Source: Gordionus sp. m RMFG-2023 (taxonomy: Eukaryota > Nematomorpha > Gordioida > Chordodea > Parachordodidae). From it: a DNA stretch of 64,000 nt. This document shows positions 47,005 through 58,000 of the stretch, piece after piece; the stretch's first letter is position 1; each line of letters starts with the position of its first letter. The notes under the pieces were generated by a model. That model searched no databases. It worked only from the letters and a program-made list of their open reading frames with translations, and was not told where the DNA came from. Both the position numbers and the translations under genes were made by a program. The DNA is taken from positions 25,211,366 to 25,275,365 of the forward strand of contig NC_088777.1 in assembly GCF_954871325.1 (NCBI RefSeq), given 5' to 3'.

Positions 47005-47148
47005 CTTTATCTAGGATTGGCATAACATTATAAATTGATAATGGGTAAATAATTTGGTATTTTTTGTTGTTACCATAATTTTGTAAATGCATTTCCATAT
47101 GGTATGCATTAAAATTTATTTTTAAATCAGATATTAGGCCTTGATATC
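47005..47148 (-). CDS. Exon 4: end of laminin G domain 1 and linker
   Basis: A short exon with no long open reading frame of its own, found by looking for the missing LamG end. After AG (47,149-47,150) it reads YQGLISDLKIN, the family's F-x-G-C/L-I-x-D-L-x-I-N motif, with Leu where many LamG domains have Cys. A linker with MEMHLQNYGNNKKYQ and PLSIYNVMPILDK follows. It ends at AAAG before GTAAAATT in phase 1, exactly what exon 5 needs. The next intron (44,046-47,004) is about 3 kb and carries a small hAT-like MITE and a palindromic repeat. Confidence 0.65.
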
Positions 47149-47525
47149 CTATTAATTATTACAATTTATTATTAATACATTAATTATATAATATATAGTG
47201 TGTTATGTTTATTTTTAATTATATATAATGAAGGAAGAAATAAGATATGCAAATTAAATTAAAAAAAAAGGAAGAAGGTAAGGAGCCATAAGAGTGCAGA
47301 GAAAAGGAAAATATCTTTATTCTTAGAGATGGCGAGATTATTGAGTAGAAGTTGAGCTTTGTTATGAATGAGTGGATAAATGGAACGGCAATCGATATAT
47401 TTGCTAGATGCTGCAAGCCAAATAGCATTAACATTAATATGAATTCATAAATATTTTGAAAATTATCTCAAATAATTTAATTCAAATAATTTTTGACTCT
47501 AATTTTTACAAAAAATTGCATAAAC

Positions 47526-47815
47526 CTTTAAATTTTCTGATACTAATATTTGTTTTGACACCCCCAACATACATAAATTGGTCTAAATTTAAAAGGTTCT
47601 GTAATTGATTATTATATAGTAATGGGGTAATTTCTTCATTTATTTTTATAAATCCATTTTTACTTATATATATTAAAACGTCATTCCAATTATTTTGTAA
47701 AACCTTGTTAATAGATAGACTGCTGTGATTTACATTCTTCATGAGTATCTCACATGAAATTCTTAGATCAATAATATTTATAACAATCGTATTAGGTTCA
47801 TTTTCTTCGTCAAAT
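47526..47815 (-). CDS. Exon 3: central part of laminin G domain 1
   Basis: This encodes the middle of the first LamG domain: FDEENEPNTIVINIIDLRI, a strand around VNHSSLSINKVLQNNWNDV (the NxWh position before a beta strand is typical), then LDQFMYVGGVKTN, matching the LamG L-Y-V-G-G signature. I end the exon at AAAG before GTTTATG (47,526) rather than at a later GTAAAA, because only the first gives phase 1. It then joins exon 4 to read KFKG-YQGLISDLKIN, the usual end of a LamG domain. The alternative donor would break the frame with the next recognisable exon. The following intron is 377 nt. Confidence 0.75.
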
Positions 47816-47855
47816 CTATCAATAAACTAATTATAATGAACAATTATTGATATAC

Positions 47856-48219
47856 CTATATAAAAGTAATCCATTTCTCTCAAAAGGCTTAATTTTTAAA
47901 TATATCCATAAAAGTCGAACGATTATATTGGCCTTACCATAATATATAAAATTATGAGTATGTTTCCGAGCCATAATATCATTAGTCTTGGAAAATTCAT
48001 ATATGAAGGGAGGCAGAGTCAAATCAAGATTATTATTTTTTTCAAGTTTACAAGGGGATTGAAAACATTTTTTTATATTTGTTCCCGATCCACTACAGCT
48101 ATTTTCAATTTCATCTACGCTATTATCATCAGGAATATTCATACACAGTCTATCTTTATATTTTATTCCGTATCCACAATCAGTATTACAGGCACTCCAT
48201 TGACCCCAGCTTGACCATT
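47856..48219 (-). CDS. Exon 2: TSP1 repeat 2 and start of laminin G domain 1
   Basis: The exon opens with WSSWGQWSACNTDCG and continues through CSGSG and CFQSPC, completing a second TSP1 repeat of about 60 residues. After a linker rich in Asn and Lys it reads LPPFIYEFS and then IYLKIKPFERNGLLLYR, the typical first beta strands of a laminin G (LamG) sandwich. It ends at AG before GTATATC in phase 2. The next intron (47,816-47,855) is only 40 nt, and exon 3 supplies one A to finish an Arg codon, giving LLLYR followed by FDEENEP. The upstream intron of 2,046 nt holds a 134-bp tandem duplication near exon 1. The frame is open for the full 364 nt. Confidence 0.85.
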
Positions 48220-49938
48220 CTATTTTTACTAGTTTTATAAAATTATTCTATTTTGGGGAATATTTTTGGAATTAATCTAAGGAATGACACTATATCTTAA
48301 TCAAATACTTACCTTACATATATATACAAACTTATGCTTATAAAATAGCTGGCTAATTTAGAAGCTAGCTGGTTAGTTTACAAACTAGCTATAGCCATAA
48401 TACAAACGAAAACTTCAGATTTTTGAGTTTGTTAATATAATTCGATTTTTCTCTCTTTTACTTTTTTATTTTTTTGACAATTTTCATGTTTTTTTTAACT
48501 TAATTATATTTCATTTTTGATTTCTTTAAATTTTTTCAAGCCATTTTTACTTTTTTTTCAATTCAGCTTACTTTTATATTTTTCGATCCGATTTTTAATA
48601 TTTTATTATATTTTGTTAAATTGGTTGCCTCTTTTACATTTTTTCCATCCTTAATTTTTCGAAATTTCTATTTTAATTTTGCATTTCTTTCAACCATTTT
48701 TGATTATTTAACGTGATATAATTTAAATAACTAATCTGGTATTTCCAATAGAGTTTTAATACTATTTTCTTTAATTAAATAGTATTTATTCCCCCCTTTA
48801 TCTTTACTATCTTTTCTACTCTCTGCGCCCTTCAGCTCTCATGATTTCTTTGATTAATTTTAGCAAAAATTAATCCATTTTTGAGTGTTTATTTATTTTT
48901 AAAATTTTATTTACCCTATATTGCTATTTTTCTGTATATATGGCATACTAACTAATTTACTTACATATTTTCTTAGCGTTATTTTTTATAAGAAGGCTAT
49001 ATTATACATAATTCTGATTTTTTTAAAATATATTTTACTAGTATACTTTGATATATTACAAGACGATACATTCAATATTCTTGACTGATTTTACGGTCCT
49101 ATCTTTTATGATCTAACTTGGAAACCTAATTTAGTATTTTTTATTTTCCTCGTAGAATATAGTTTTCGTAGATGTTGATCCATTTTTTGAGCTTGTTTTG
49201 TCATCTTTACACCGTTCTTTTCTAATTTGAAGCATTTCCATTTTTGTTTGCATGTAGACTAACTCACATTTATCGTTTAATATTTTAAAAATATTTTATA
49301 TTCTAAATGTTAATCATAAAAAATGTAATTTCTTTAAATAGAAACGTAAATGCAATTTAGTCAACATCCAAATCACAAAATGGTAGCCTCTATCATACAT
49401 ATGACTACTATGTAAATATATATACCTTAAAATGAATTTTAATTAATCAATCGTCAATCTATAAAAATAAATATCATAAATCAAATTTAATTTTATGTTC
49501 TGCTTGATGAATTATGCTAGTGGAATAGGTTTAATAAATATGATATTGAAACCTTCTATTTATATTTAAATTTTATTGTGACGCCTCGAGTCTAAAAGCT
49601 GTTCAAAATTTTAACAACATTTTAATACAATTTTAGCAAATTATCTTTCTATTAACTAAACAACTTTTTAAAATTCATCAATATATTTGATGCAAAAAAT
49701 GTTCCTGTTACATGTTAGTAACTATATATTCTTTTTAACGATATATTCGTAATTGTATTAATATACTTTTTCATTTTAGATAATGAAGGTTTAAGGCGAT
49801 CATTTGATATATTATATTTTGTAAATTGGATAACGTTATTTTATATGATATACTTTACATGATTGATTTACCTTGTATATAAAAAGAGATCGTATATTAT
49901 AAAATTTATCAATTAACTTTTCAATAAAGAATCATTAA
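48220..49938. other. Intron 1-2, mostly featureless
   Basis: AT-rich with a T-rich section (48,420-48,720) and short GCTAGCTGG-like repeats near 48,345-48,395. No coding or RNA gene seen. Confidence 0.5.
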
Positions 49939-50206
49939 AATCTTATATTTAAATTAAATTCCTACTTCTAATATACATTATACAAAGCAATGCCCCTCAA
50001 CAGACTTCAAATACCCTACTAATTCCTATCAATTCCGACGTCCAAGACAAGCTAATTTCCCCGCTTATCAATAATCTTATATTTAAATTAAATTCCTACT
50101 TCTAATATACATTATAGAAAGCAATTATCCTCAACAGACTTCAAATACCCTACTAATTCCTAACAATTCCGACGTCTAAGACAAGCTAATTTCCCCGCTT
50201 GTCAGT
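49939..50206 (+). repeat. 134-bp tandem duplication beside exon 1
   Basis: Two copies, 49,939-50,072 and 50,073-50,206, differing at only a few sites, with CAACAGACTTCAAATACCCT and CAATTCCGACGTC blocks. It lies about 60 bp past the exon 1 donor, in the intron. Confidence 0.85.
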
Positions 50207-50265
50207 TCCTTATTTTTTTAATTAGAATTTTTGAGTTTAAAAAATTATTTTAAAATTATTACTAC

Positions 50266-50406
50266 TACAATTGTTAAAGCAAGATTCTTCTTGAGTAAAG
50301 TTTCCTTCGCAATTTTGGTAATTACAACTTCGATGCCTAAATCGTAAACCTTTTATTAAACAAGAGGATGAACATGATGACCATTGCTCCCATTTATTCC
50401 ATATTC
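50266..50406 (-). CDS. Exon 1 (first one recognised): thrombospondin type-1 repeat 1
   Basis: Read on the minus strand this exon encodes a textbook TSP1 repeat: WNKWEQWSSCSSSC at the start, then an R-F-R-H-R strand, NYQNCEG and a closing FNNC. The WxxW ladder and six cysteines fit the family, an extracellular module that often binds glycans or other proteins. The exon starts after an AG at 50,407 with two bases of a split codon and ends before GTAGTAAT, leaving one base. That base joins exon 2 to make a Lys codon directly before WSSWGQWSAC, as expected for tandem TSP1 repeats. The acceptor lacks a clear pyrimidine tract. An overlapping open frame at 50,356-50,577 is a different frame and is not used. 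Confidence 0.8.
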
Positions 50407-50639
50407 CTTTTTAATATTATATTCAAAATGAAAAGCGTAAATTAACTCGGAAAATAAAACCCAGAAAAAATTCCCGAAAATAATATCTGAAAGAAATATC
50501 GCGGAATAAAAAATTTCCGTGGAAGTTAATTCCCCGGAATAAAATTCCAGAGATATAATCTCCTTAAAAAAATTCACCGAAAAAAATTATCTAAGAAAAT
50601 AATACACTTTTTTTCAGATTTTAAAATAAATAAAGCAGA

Positions 50640-52100
50640 AAATAATACCACGTGAAAAAAATAGTTACACGTCATTACTGAGAAACCATTACAGAGAATG
50701 TATTTTAGAGAGAAACTTTTATAGAGAAACCAAAAATAGAGAACGCACTTATAGAGAAAACAATTATAGAGAATGTCGTTTATAGAGAAAATTTTATAGA
50801 GAAAGTTTTATATAGAGAATGAGGTTTATAGAGAATGCACTTATAGAGAAAACAATTATAGAGAATGTCGTTTATAGAGAATAATTTTATAGAGAATAAT
50901 TTTATAGAGAATAATTTTATAGAGAATAATTTTATAGAGAATAATTTTATAGAGAATAATTTTATAGAGAATAATTTTATAGAGAATAATTTTATAGAGA
51001 ATAATTTTATAGAGAATAATTTTATAGAGAATAATTTTATAGAGAATAATTTTATAGAGAATAATTTTATAGAGAATAATTTTATAGAGAATAATTTTAT
51101 AGAGAATAATTTTATAGAGAATAATTTTATAGAGAATAATTTTATAGAGAATAATTTTATAGAGAATAATTTTATAGAGAATAATTTTATAGAGAATAAT
51201 TTTATAGAGAATAATTTTATAGAGAATAATTTTATAGAGAATAATTTTATAGAGAATAATTTTATAGAGAATAATTTTATAGAGAATAATTTTATAGAGA
51301 ATAATTTTATAGAGAATAATTTTATAGAGAATAATTTTATAGAGAATAATTTTATAGAGAATAATTTTATAGAGAATAATTTTATAGAGAATAATTTTAT
51401 AGAGAATAATTTTATAGAGAATAATTTTATAGAGAATAATTTTATAGAGAATAATTTTATAGAGAATAATTTTATAGAGAATAATTTTATAGAGAATAAT
51501 TTTATAGAGAATAATTTTATAGAGAATAATTTTATAGAGAATAATTTTATAGAGAATAATTTTATAGAGAATAATTTTATAGAGAATAATTTTATAGAGA
51601 ATAATTTTATAGAGAATAATTTTATAGAGAATAATTTTATAGAGAATAATTTTATAGAGAATAATTTTATAGAGAATAATTTTATAGAGAATAATTTTAT
51701 AGAGAATAATTTTATAGAGAATAATTTTATAGAGAATAATTTTATAGAGAATAATTTTATAGAGAATAATTTTATAGAGAATAATTTTATAGAGAATAAT
51801 TTTATAGAGAATAATTTTATAGAGAATAATTTTATAGAGAATAATTTTATAGAGAATAATTTTATAGAGAATAATTTTATAGAGAATAATTTTATAGAGA
51901 ATAATTTTATAATAATTTTATAGAGAATTTTACAGAGAAGGATTTTATAGAGAATGATTTTACAGAGAATGATTTTATAGAGAATGATTTTACAGAGAAT
52001 GATTTTACAGAGAATGTATTTTATAGAGAATTATTTTATAATGAAATTATTTTATTAAGAATATATTTTATAGAGAATTATTTTATAAAGAATTTTATAA
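50640..52100 (+). repeat. 15-bp satellite, about 69 identical units with worn edges
   Basis: The unit TAGAGAATAATTTTA repeats without a single change from about 50,874 to 51,911. Worn units (TATAGAGAAAAC, CAGAGAATG and so on) extend the array to about 50,640 and 52,100. In one plus frame it gives an open (ENNFI)n string of 352 codons; I treat this as a by-product of a period divisible by three, not a gene. It lies upstream of exon 1 on the gene's strand. Confidence 0.95.
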
Positions 52101-52819
52101 AATATGTTTTATCTATATAATATATAACATTTTTGGGAAATTATTACTTAAGCTTAACATAGTCATATAGAAAATAAATTACATTATTTGACATAATATT
52201 AAATATTAGAATTAACTTATATAAGGAAATAATTGGGTAGTTTTTGAATTTTTACAATCATTATATTTATTAAGATATATATAAATTAAGTAACTAATTA
52301 CTTTCTAAAAAATGTAGCCAGATACTCGATTTTGTAAGTGCAACTAGTTATAGATATTTTTTGAAAAAGTGTAGCTAGTTAATGGTAACTACTTAATTTT
52401 TTTCATTAATAAGCTTTTTTTTATCTTCAGCAAAATTAGTTCTTACTTATATTATTATTTTTCCTAAAAATTTTAAATTATAGAGGGATAACCCATTCTT
52501 TGTTATATTTGTCACGAAATGTTGAACCAAATTTTGACATGATTTGTAAGGACTTTTACGAAATTGATTTTTGGTAATTAAATAAAATATATAGTGTTGT
52601 TAAAAGTTACTATGGATGTAACTTAAAGAATATGATTAATACCATTTGTATATGAAGTTTTTATAAGATAAACTTAGATAATCTTCTAAATAAGAACTTA
52701 GCAATATTCATTTCGAAATATCAAATAAATTTTTATTCATAAAAAATCCAACTAAACATAGTATAAATAATATACCAATATAAAAAATACAATTATATGT
52801 AAAAATTAAACATTTAAAT
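52101..52819. other. AT-rich spacer between satellite and MULE relic
   Basis: No coding frame or element border recognised. Confidence 0.45.
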
Positions 52820-53725
52820 TCAAATTGTGGGATAAAGCCCTTAAATAATCCAGCATGGTTCTTGAATAAAAATCTTCAACAATTAGAAAAATCCTTTTGG
52901 ATCTTTCGCGATATTCTTTCTTTGATAGTGGAGCCAATAATCCTAAAGAATATTGTTCCAATTTGTAACATTTGAGGCTATCTTCGTCTTTGAGAGCTAA
53001 AAATTAAAATGTTAAAATTTATAATATAATATAATTACTAACTCTTTATAAATTTCGAGACTGTTGGCTGATGGGAACTTATATGAGACGAAAAACTTCG
53101 ATGTCAGCCCTCTACTGAATTATTTGTATTCGGTTCATGAGATAGTGTCGATTCATAGCAATTCCATAGAGAAATGCTAAATATTGGCAACTTCCTCTCC
53201 ATCGCTATCATTTTTCCAATCCACGTCTCTTCAAAGTATTCTATCAAGGGAAACAGAATATCCCTATTTTCTTTATAGAATTCAGAGGCACATAATTTCC
53301 CTCTTTTTTTATAGAATTCAGAGGCACATAATTCCTCGAACCATGAATTACATCCTCAACTGGTACATATGCCAGTGACATTAACATTTTTATATACATA
53401 GCAAAATTTGTTTGTGTTTTATATGCATTGCAAATTGGCGGATTTTTTTGAACCGTGCGCCATATTGCGACATATGAAACAGACACCCGCGCATTGCAGT
53501 CAGTGGAAACGACTGTTTAAAAGCAGATAACACTGTTAATTCAAAGTCGATCATGATAGATTTCGGATTTAAAAAGGCGACGTGATGCCATTGGAACATA
53601 AATACCGGGGATATTATGTTTCATCCCGTGGATGGTGTATATTTGCTGGAAGAGAGGAGGACATGTCTTAAATGTGCCATCTGCATACCATTTATCGCAT
53701 GTTGATAAAAATTATAAATTTTTGA
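52820..53725 (-). pseudogene. Mutator-like (MULE) transposase relic, C-terminal half
   Basis: On the minus strand: WYADGTFKTCPPLFQQIYTI (near 53,650-53,690) starts the MULE DDE domain; MIDFELTVLSAFKQSFPLTA, then MRGCLFHMSQ (53,480-53,560) is its second acidic motif with the conserved G-C-x-F-H; LAYVPVEDVIHGS (53,340-53,370) follows. After a likely intron (acceptor near 52,985), SKKEYRERSKRIFLIVEDFY and TMLDYLRALSHNLN (52,820-52,980) form the C-terminus. Several frame changes, and an in-frame repeat of NYVPLNSIKK. The N-terminal half is missing on the side where the LTR element begins at 53,731. Confidence 0.7.
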
Positions 53726-53730
53726 ATGAT

Positions 53731-54068
53731 TGTCATAAATGATACATTTTTATAGTAACTGTCAATCATTTGATATGATATATTTTTGTTTAGTTAGTTT
53801 AAAATTAGAGATTTTTTTTTTATCATTTGATTTTTTTTATGGAATTAATAATTAATTTTTTTATTCAAAAAAAACCATTCTTGAATGTTATTAATTTTTA
53901 TAAAACGACTTATCAATATTTTTTACAATAAAGAAATTATTTGTTGATTTAATATTTGAATAAATTTATTTAGAACATTTCCTAGGTCCTTTATTTAGCT
54001 CTCTAGTTTGGCATTTTCTTTTCTGTGTTTTTTATTTTTTATTTTTAAATTTCGTCATATTTTTGACA
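53731..54068 (+). repeat. 5' LTR of the Ty3/gypsy-type element
   Basis: Starts TGTCATAAATGATACA, repeated at 63,944. I place the end at a CA near 54,068, before a TTGTTGACCGCGAC stretch that could be the tRNA primer site; this end is inferred. Confidence 0.65.
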
Positions 54069-54276
54069 GTTGTTGACCGCGACTACAGGATAGTTTCGAT
54101 TCCAGGGTTATTCGGTATTTTAAGGTAAAAAATATTTATTTTATATTTTGTATCTCTCCTCAGGACACAACGCAAAAAATTTACTTTTTAGATTAGTTCG
54201 ATTAACATGCAATCTTTGTAAAATAATATAATTTTCTGTAATAACGTAATTTTAGAGTAAAAATTTGTAATATGCG

Positions 54277-55035
54277 ATGGTGGTGTATTTCGATAAGTAT
54301 TCTGAGCCTACTTTTATTAATAAAGTTTCCATCCTTAAGGATATGTGCTATAAAATCTTGTATAAGAACATTAATGAATTGGATATAGGACATCATTTAA
54401 TTACATTAGGATTAATAGTAATTATATATTTAATTTATATTATTTTGAAATTTTTATTTGGAAAATGTACTCTGGTTGCGACCAGAGTATATGGTAATTG
54501 GAAAATAGACACTCCGGTGTCGGCTGATTGTTGGAAAAAAATTTCGGTCTTGGAAAGTAATTTAAATATGGTTTTAAATGAAATCAAGAACGGCAGACCA
54601 GAAATGGTAGAATCTTTGGAATGTAGTAACGATGATCGTTTGGATATTGTGGAGAGATCTGTAATTATCCTCCAAGAATTGAAAGAATTAAGAGAAGTGA
54701 TTAAGATTATCTATCAAGATATAAATAAGTTGGTTATAGCGAATAGTAATAGTAATAAAGGCCCAATATGTGGTCGACATGGTCAAATGGAAAAAAATAT
54801 CTACGTGGAAAAAAATGGTTTTTCTGATCATAAGAAAAACTTAGAGGATTTGAAATGTACCCGCTGTGGGTATAGGGGCCACAAGGTAGAGACCTGTGTG
54901 GTCAAAGAACAAAATTTTCGTGAAGATTTTCCGTTAAAGAAACTGGCATTCGAAAATTCTAATGTTAGAAAGATTTCTGGTACCAACACGAATAAATTTG
55001 AGGTTCTACGATCGAATTATGGCAAATCCCGTTGA
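54277..55035 (+). mobile_element. Gag-like region of the LTR element, with membrane-like segment
   Basis: An open stretch of about 250 codons within the fossil. Its N-terminal third holds HLITLGLIVIIYLIYIILKF, which looks like a membrane helix, followed by KCTLVATRVYGNW. The middle is helical and charged (ISVLESNLNMVLNEIKNG; LQELKELREV), and the C-terminal third has a CCHC zinc knuckle CTRCGYRGHKVETC; a second CxxC...H box follows past the end. The relic at 32.1 kb has the same plan. Gag usually has no membrane helix, so this is unusual. Confidence 0.7.
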
Positions 55036-55094
55036 TGTTTTAAATGTAACAGACCGGGACATGTAGCCATAAACTGTATCAAAATTGACTATAT

Positions 55095-58000
55095 CATTGG
55101 CGTACGCAGCGGGGAAGGACAGGGGGACAAATCCCCCCCACCCACCCCCCAAGCCAAAATGCAGATGCTGGACATATTTTTCAAAAATATTATTTTTTAT
55201 ATTTTATTATATTTATTCATATCTATTTCTTTTTAAATTTTTAAATTATTACCTTTTTCATTTACTAATTTACTTTATCAATTAATTTCATTTTCAAGTT
55301 TTCCTTGTGGCGGCGTAATATTTATCTATTATTTTTAAATTTCCCGGTATTATAATCTTCAAATTTCTAGTCATGGATATTAGACTTTTTTTTAAAAACG
55401 CTGAAGAAAAGCAAAAAAGTATAGTATAATAATTTAATAATATTTTAATTTAAAAATATAGCAATTAAACCCCCCCCCCCCCCCCCCCCTATGATAGCTA
55501 ATAATGAAAGAATTGTTGAAAAAATAATAGATAGTCAGAATATAGAGCCATCTTAAGGTCTGTTATTCTAAAAATACATTTGGTATTTAATAAATAATTT
55601 TACATTTTTATGTAAATAAATAATTTTACATTGTAAATAAATAATTTTACATTTTTATGTACTTTTGGAGGTTTTTTTAAACACCTACTTTGAAAATGAA
55701 ATGTTAATTTAATTATGTAATAATAAAATAACTGAATTTTTTAAGATTCATCATAAGATTATTTTGAAGAACGTAATAGTAAGGATGGGATAGTAAAATA
55801 AGAATTTTACGTTTTTAATTTAGTAAAAGAATGAGATTGCAACAATGTGCAGCAATAATTTTTTTAAAAATAATTTTAATTTAATAACTAGAGTACAATG
55901 ATCATCCATATGATATAGCCAATTTTTTAGATAAAGATAATATTAGCCTAGAAGAAAGACATATACTTCTTAAAAAGGTATATATTAAAGATGCCTATGA
56001 TAAATATTTTATTTAATAATAGATTTATATTCCACCCCTTAATTTTCAATATCCCCAAACTTTATGTGCTAATCGAAAGTTAAAATTTCAAAATAGCTAT
56101 TTTACAAGGTGGTTATGGCTAGCATACTCCATCCGAGACAGTGGAGCATATTGCAAAATATGTGTCCTATTTGGACCACGATATGCTGGCATAAATCTAG
56201 TTAAGCTTAACACTCTTGTTAAGACTCCTTTCAATAAATACAAAGATGCGGGGGAGATTTTTGACAATCATTAGAAAACAAATTATCACAAAAGCTGTAA
56301 ACTGATGATTTCCTCAAAAGAATCAATTCAAAAGGGGGATATGATTCCCATTTCAGCAATAATTGATAAAAATAGGGTTAAATTTGCAAAAGAAAATAGA
56401 GGCAAGATAAAACTAACTATTGAGGCTATTTTATATTGTGGCTTGCAAGGCCTAGCACTTCGTGGCCACAGGGATTTAGGAAGCTTAAATTTTAATAATA
56501 ATGATAACGAAGGTAATTTCCGTGGACTTTTAAAATTTAAAGCATTAGGAGATCCTGTATTAATGGAGAGCCTCATTAGTACCAATAAAAATGCTACTTA
56601 TCTCAGCCCTAGGATACAAAATGAGATAATTGATATTTGCAACAATATCATTTTAGAAAAATTGATTGTTGAAATCAATTCTGCCCCATGCTTCTCAATT
56701 TTGGCAGATGAGACCACGGACATTGCTGGCATTGAGCAGATGTCGTTGTGTGCGCGATATGTAGATACTCATAAAAACATTATCAAGGAAATGTTTCTCC
56801 AATTTATTACTGTTTCAAGCATGACTGGGTCTGCTTTAGCTGATGTAATATTTGTGAATCTTAAAAAATTAAAAGTAATAATTAATCTTATTATATAATT
56901 ATTTTCAAAAATATAGCTAAATATAAATATGATCCGTGGGCAAGTGTATGATGGAGCACGTGCAATGAGTGGACAATTCAATGGGTTTCAGGCTTTTATT
57001 AAAAAAAAATGCCCAACCGCTATATATGTTCACTGTGTTGCCCATTCACTCAACTTATCAATATCGGATTCATGTTCTTTACCATTGATATCAAATTGCT
57101 TAGGTTTTTAATTATTAAAATTAAATTTTCTATATTTATATCAGGTAAAATATCTAGCATCTATGAGATGTTTAGATACCCCAAGCGTCAAAATATTTTG
57201 AACAGAATTATATCTGAAACTCCTTGCCCAACAAGGAGAAAAAAATTGCAAAAAGCTTGTCCAACAAGATGGAGTCTTCGACATCAAGCAGTAACAGCTT
57301 TTATCGAGTTAGAAGAGCCGATTATTAATGCTCTTACAGAAATATCACAATGGTCTGAAAGAGATATTTCTTCAGAAGCAAGCAAGTTACTGGATTCAAT
57401 ACTTATACCAAATTTTTTTTTCGCATTAGAATGTATAAATAAATTATTTAATTATACAACTATTTTATGTAATACTTTTCAAAAACCTGATATTGATTTG
57501 ATTGAGATGATGAGAATAGCAGAGACAATTTTATTAGAACTCAAAGAAATTAGAGCTAATGCTGATGAGGAATTTCATATTTTATATGTTAATGTTGAAT
57601 CAAAAGCAGAGCTATATGAGTTCAATATTTGTCTCCCTCGACTTGCAGTAAGGCAAACTTATCGTCCAAATATTAATATAGGGTCAATAGAAGAATATTA
57701 TAAAATAAATGTCTTTATACTTCTTTTGGATACATTTATAACCCAAGTAAATGAAAGATTTTTAAATCATCAAGAAGCACTTATTAATCTGCAGATATTA
57801 CTTCCGCAAAAGCCCTCTGAACCTTTTTCAGATGGTGATAGAAAAAAAATAAAATATTTGAAAGATTTTTATCATGAAGACATTAATGTATCTCATGATG
57901 CTTTATTAGCTGAATGCCAAGTATGGTATAAAAGATTAACTATGGTTGATATAGTCCCAAAAAATGCTATGAATGCTTTGCATCATTTCAAACATCTTTT

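Larger units (their letters stand above)
3391..50406 (-). other. Host gene span: TSP1-TSP1-LamG-LamG-Ig-TM receptor-like protein (5' end not found)
   Basis: Ten exons on the minus strand can be joined with GT-AG borders and matching codon phases throughout (1, 2, 1, 1, 1, 1, 0, 2, 0 between successive exons), giving 2,744 nt or about 914 codons with a stop. Domain order: two thrombospondin type-1 repeats, two laminin G-like domains, one Ig domain, one transmembrane helix and a cytoplasmic tail of about 250 residues. This suggests a type I surface receptor or adhesion protein; I do not recognise an orthologue. Introns are either 40-47 nt (four of nine), moderate (377, 2,046 and 2,959 nt) or huge (15.8 and 22.9 kb, full of transposons). 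No start codon or signal peptide was found, so upstream exons probably lie above 50.4 kb or outside the window. Splicing is inferred from sequence only. Confidence 0.8.

Noticed and set aside
50865-51923. Open reading frame of 352 codons, (ENNFI)n
   Set aside because: It is a by-product of a perfect 15-bp DNA repeat; there is no non-repeat coding part, and the array edges decay at the DNA level without regard to frame.
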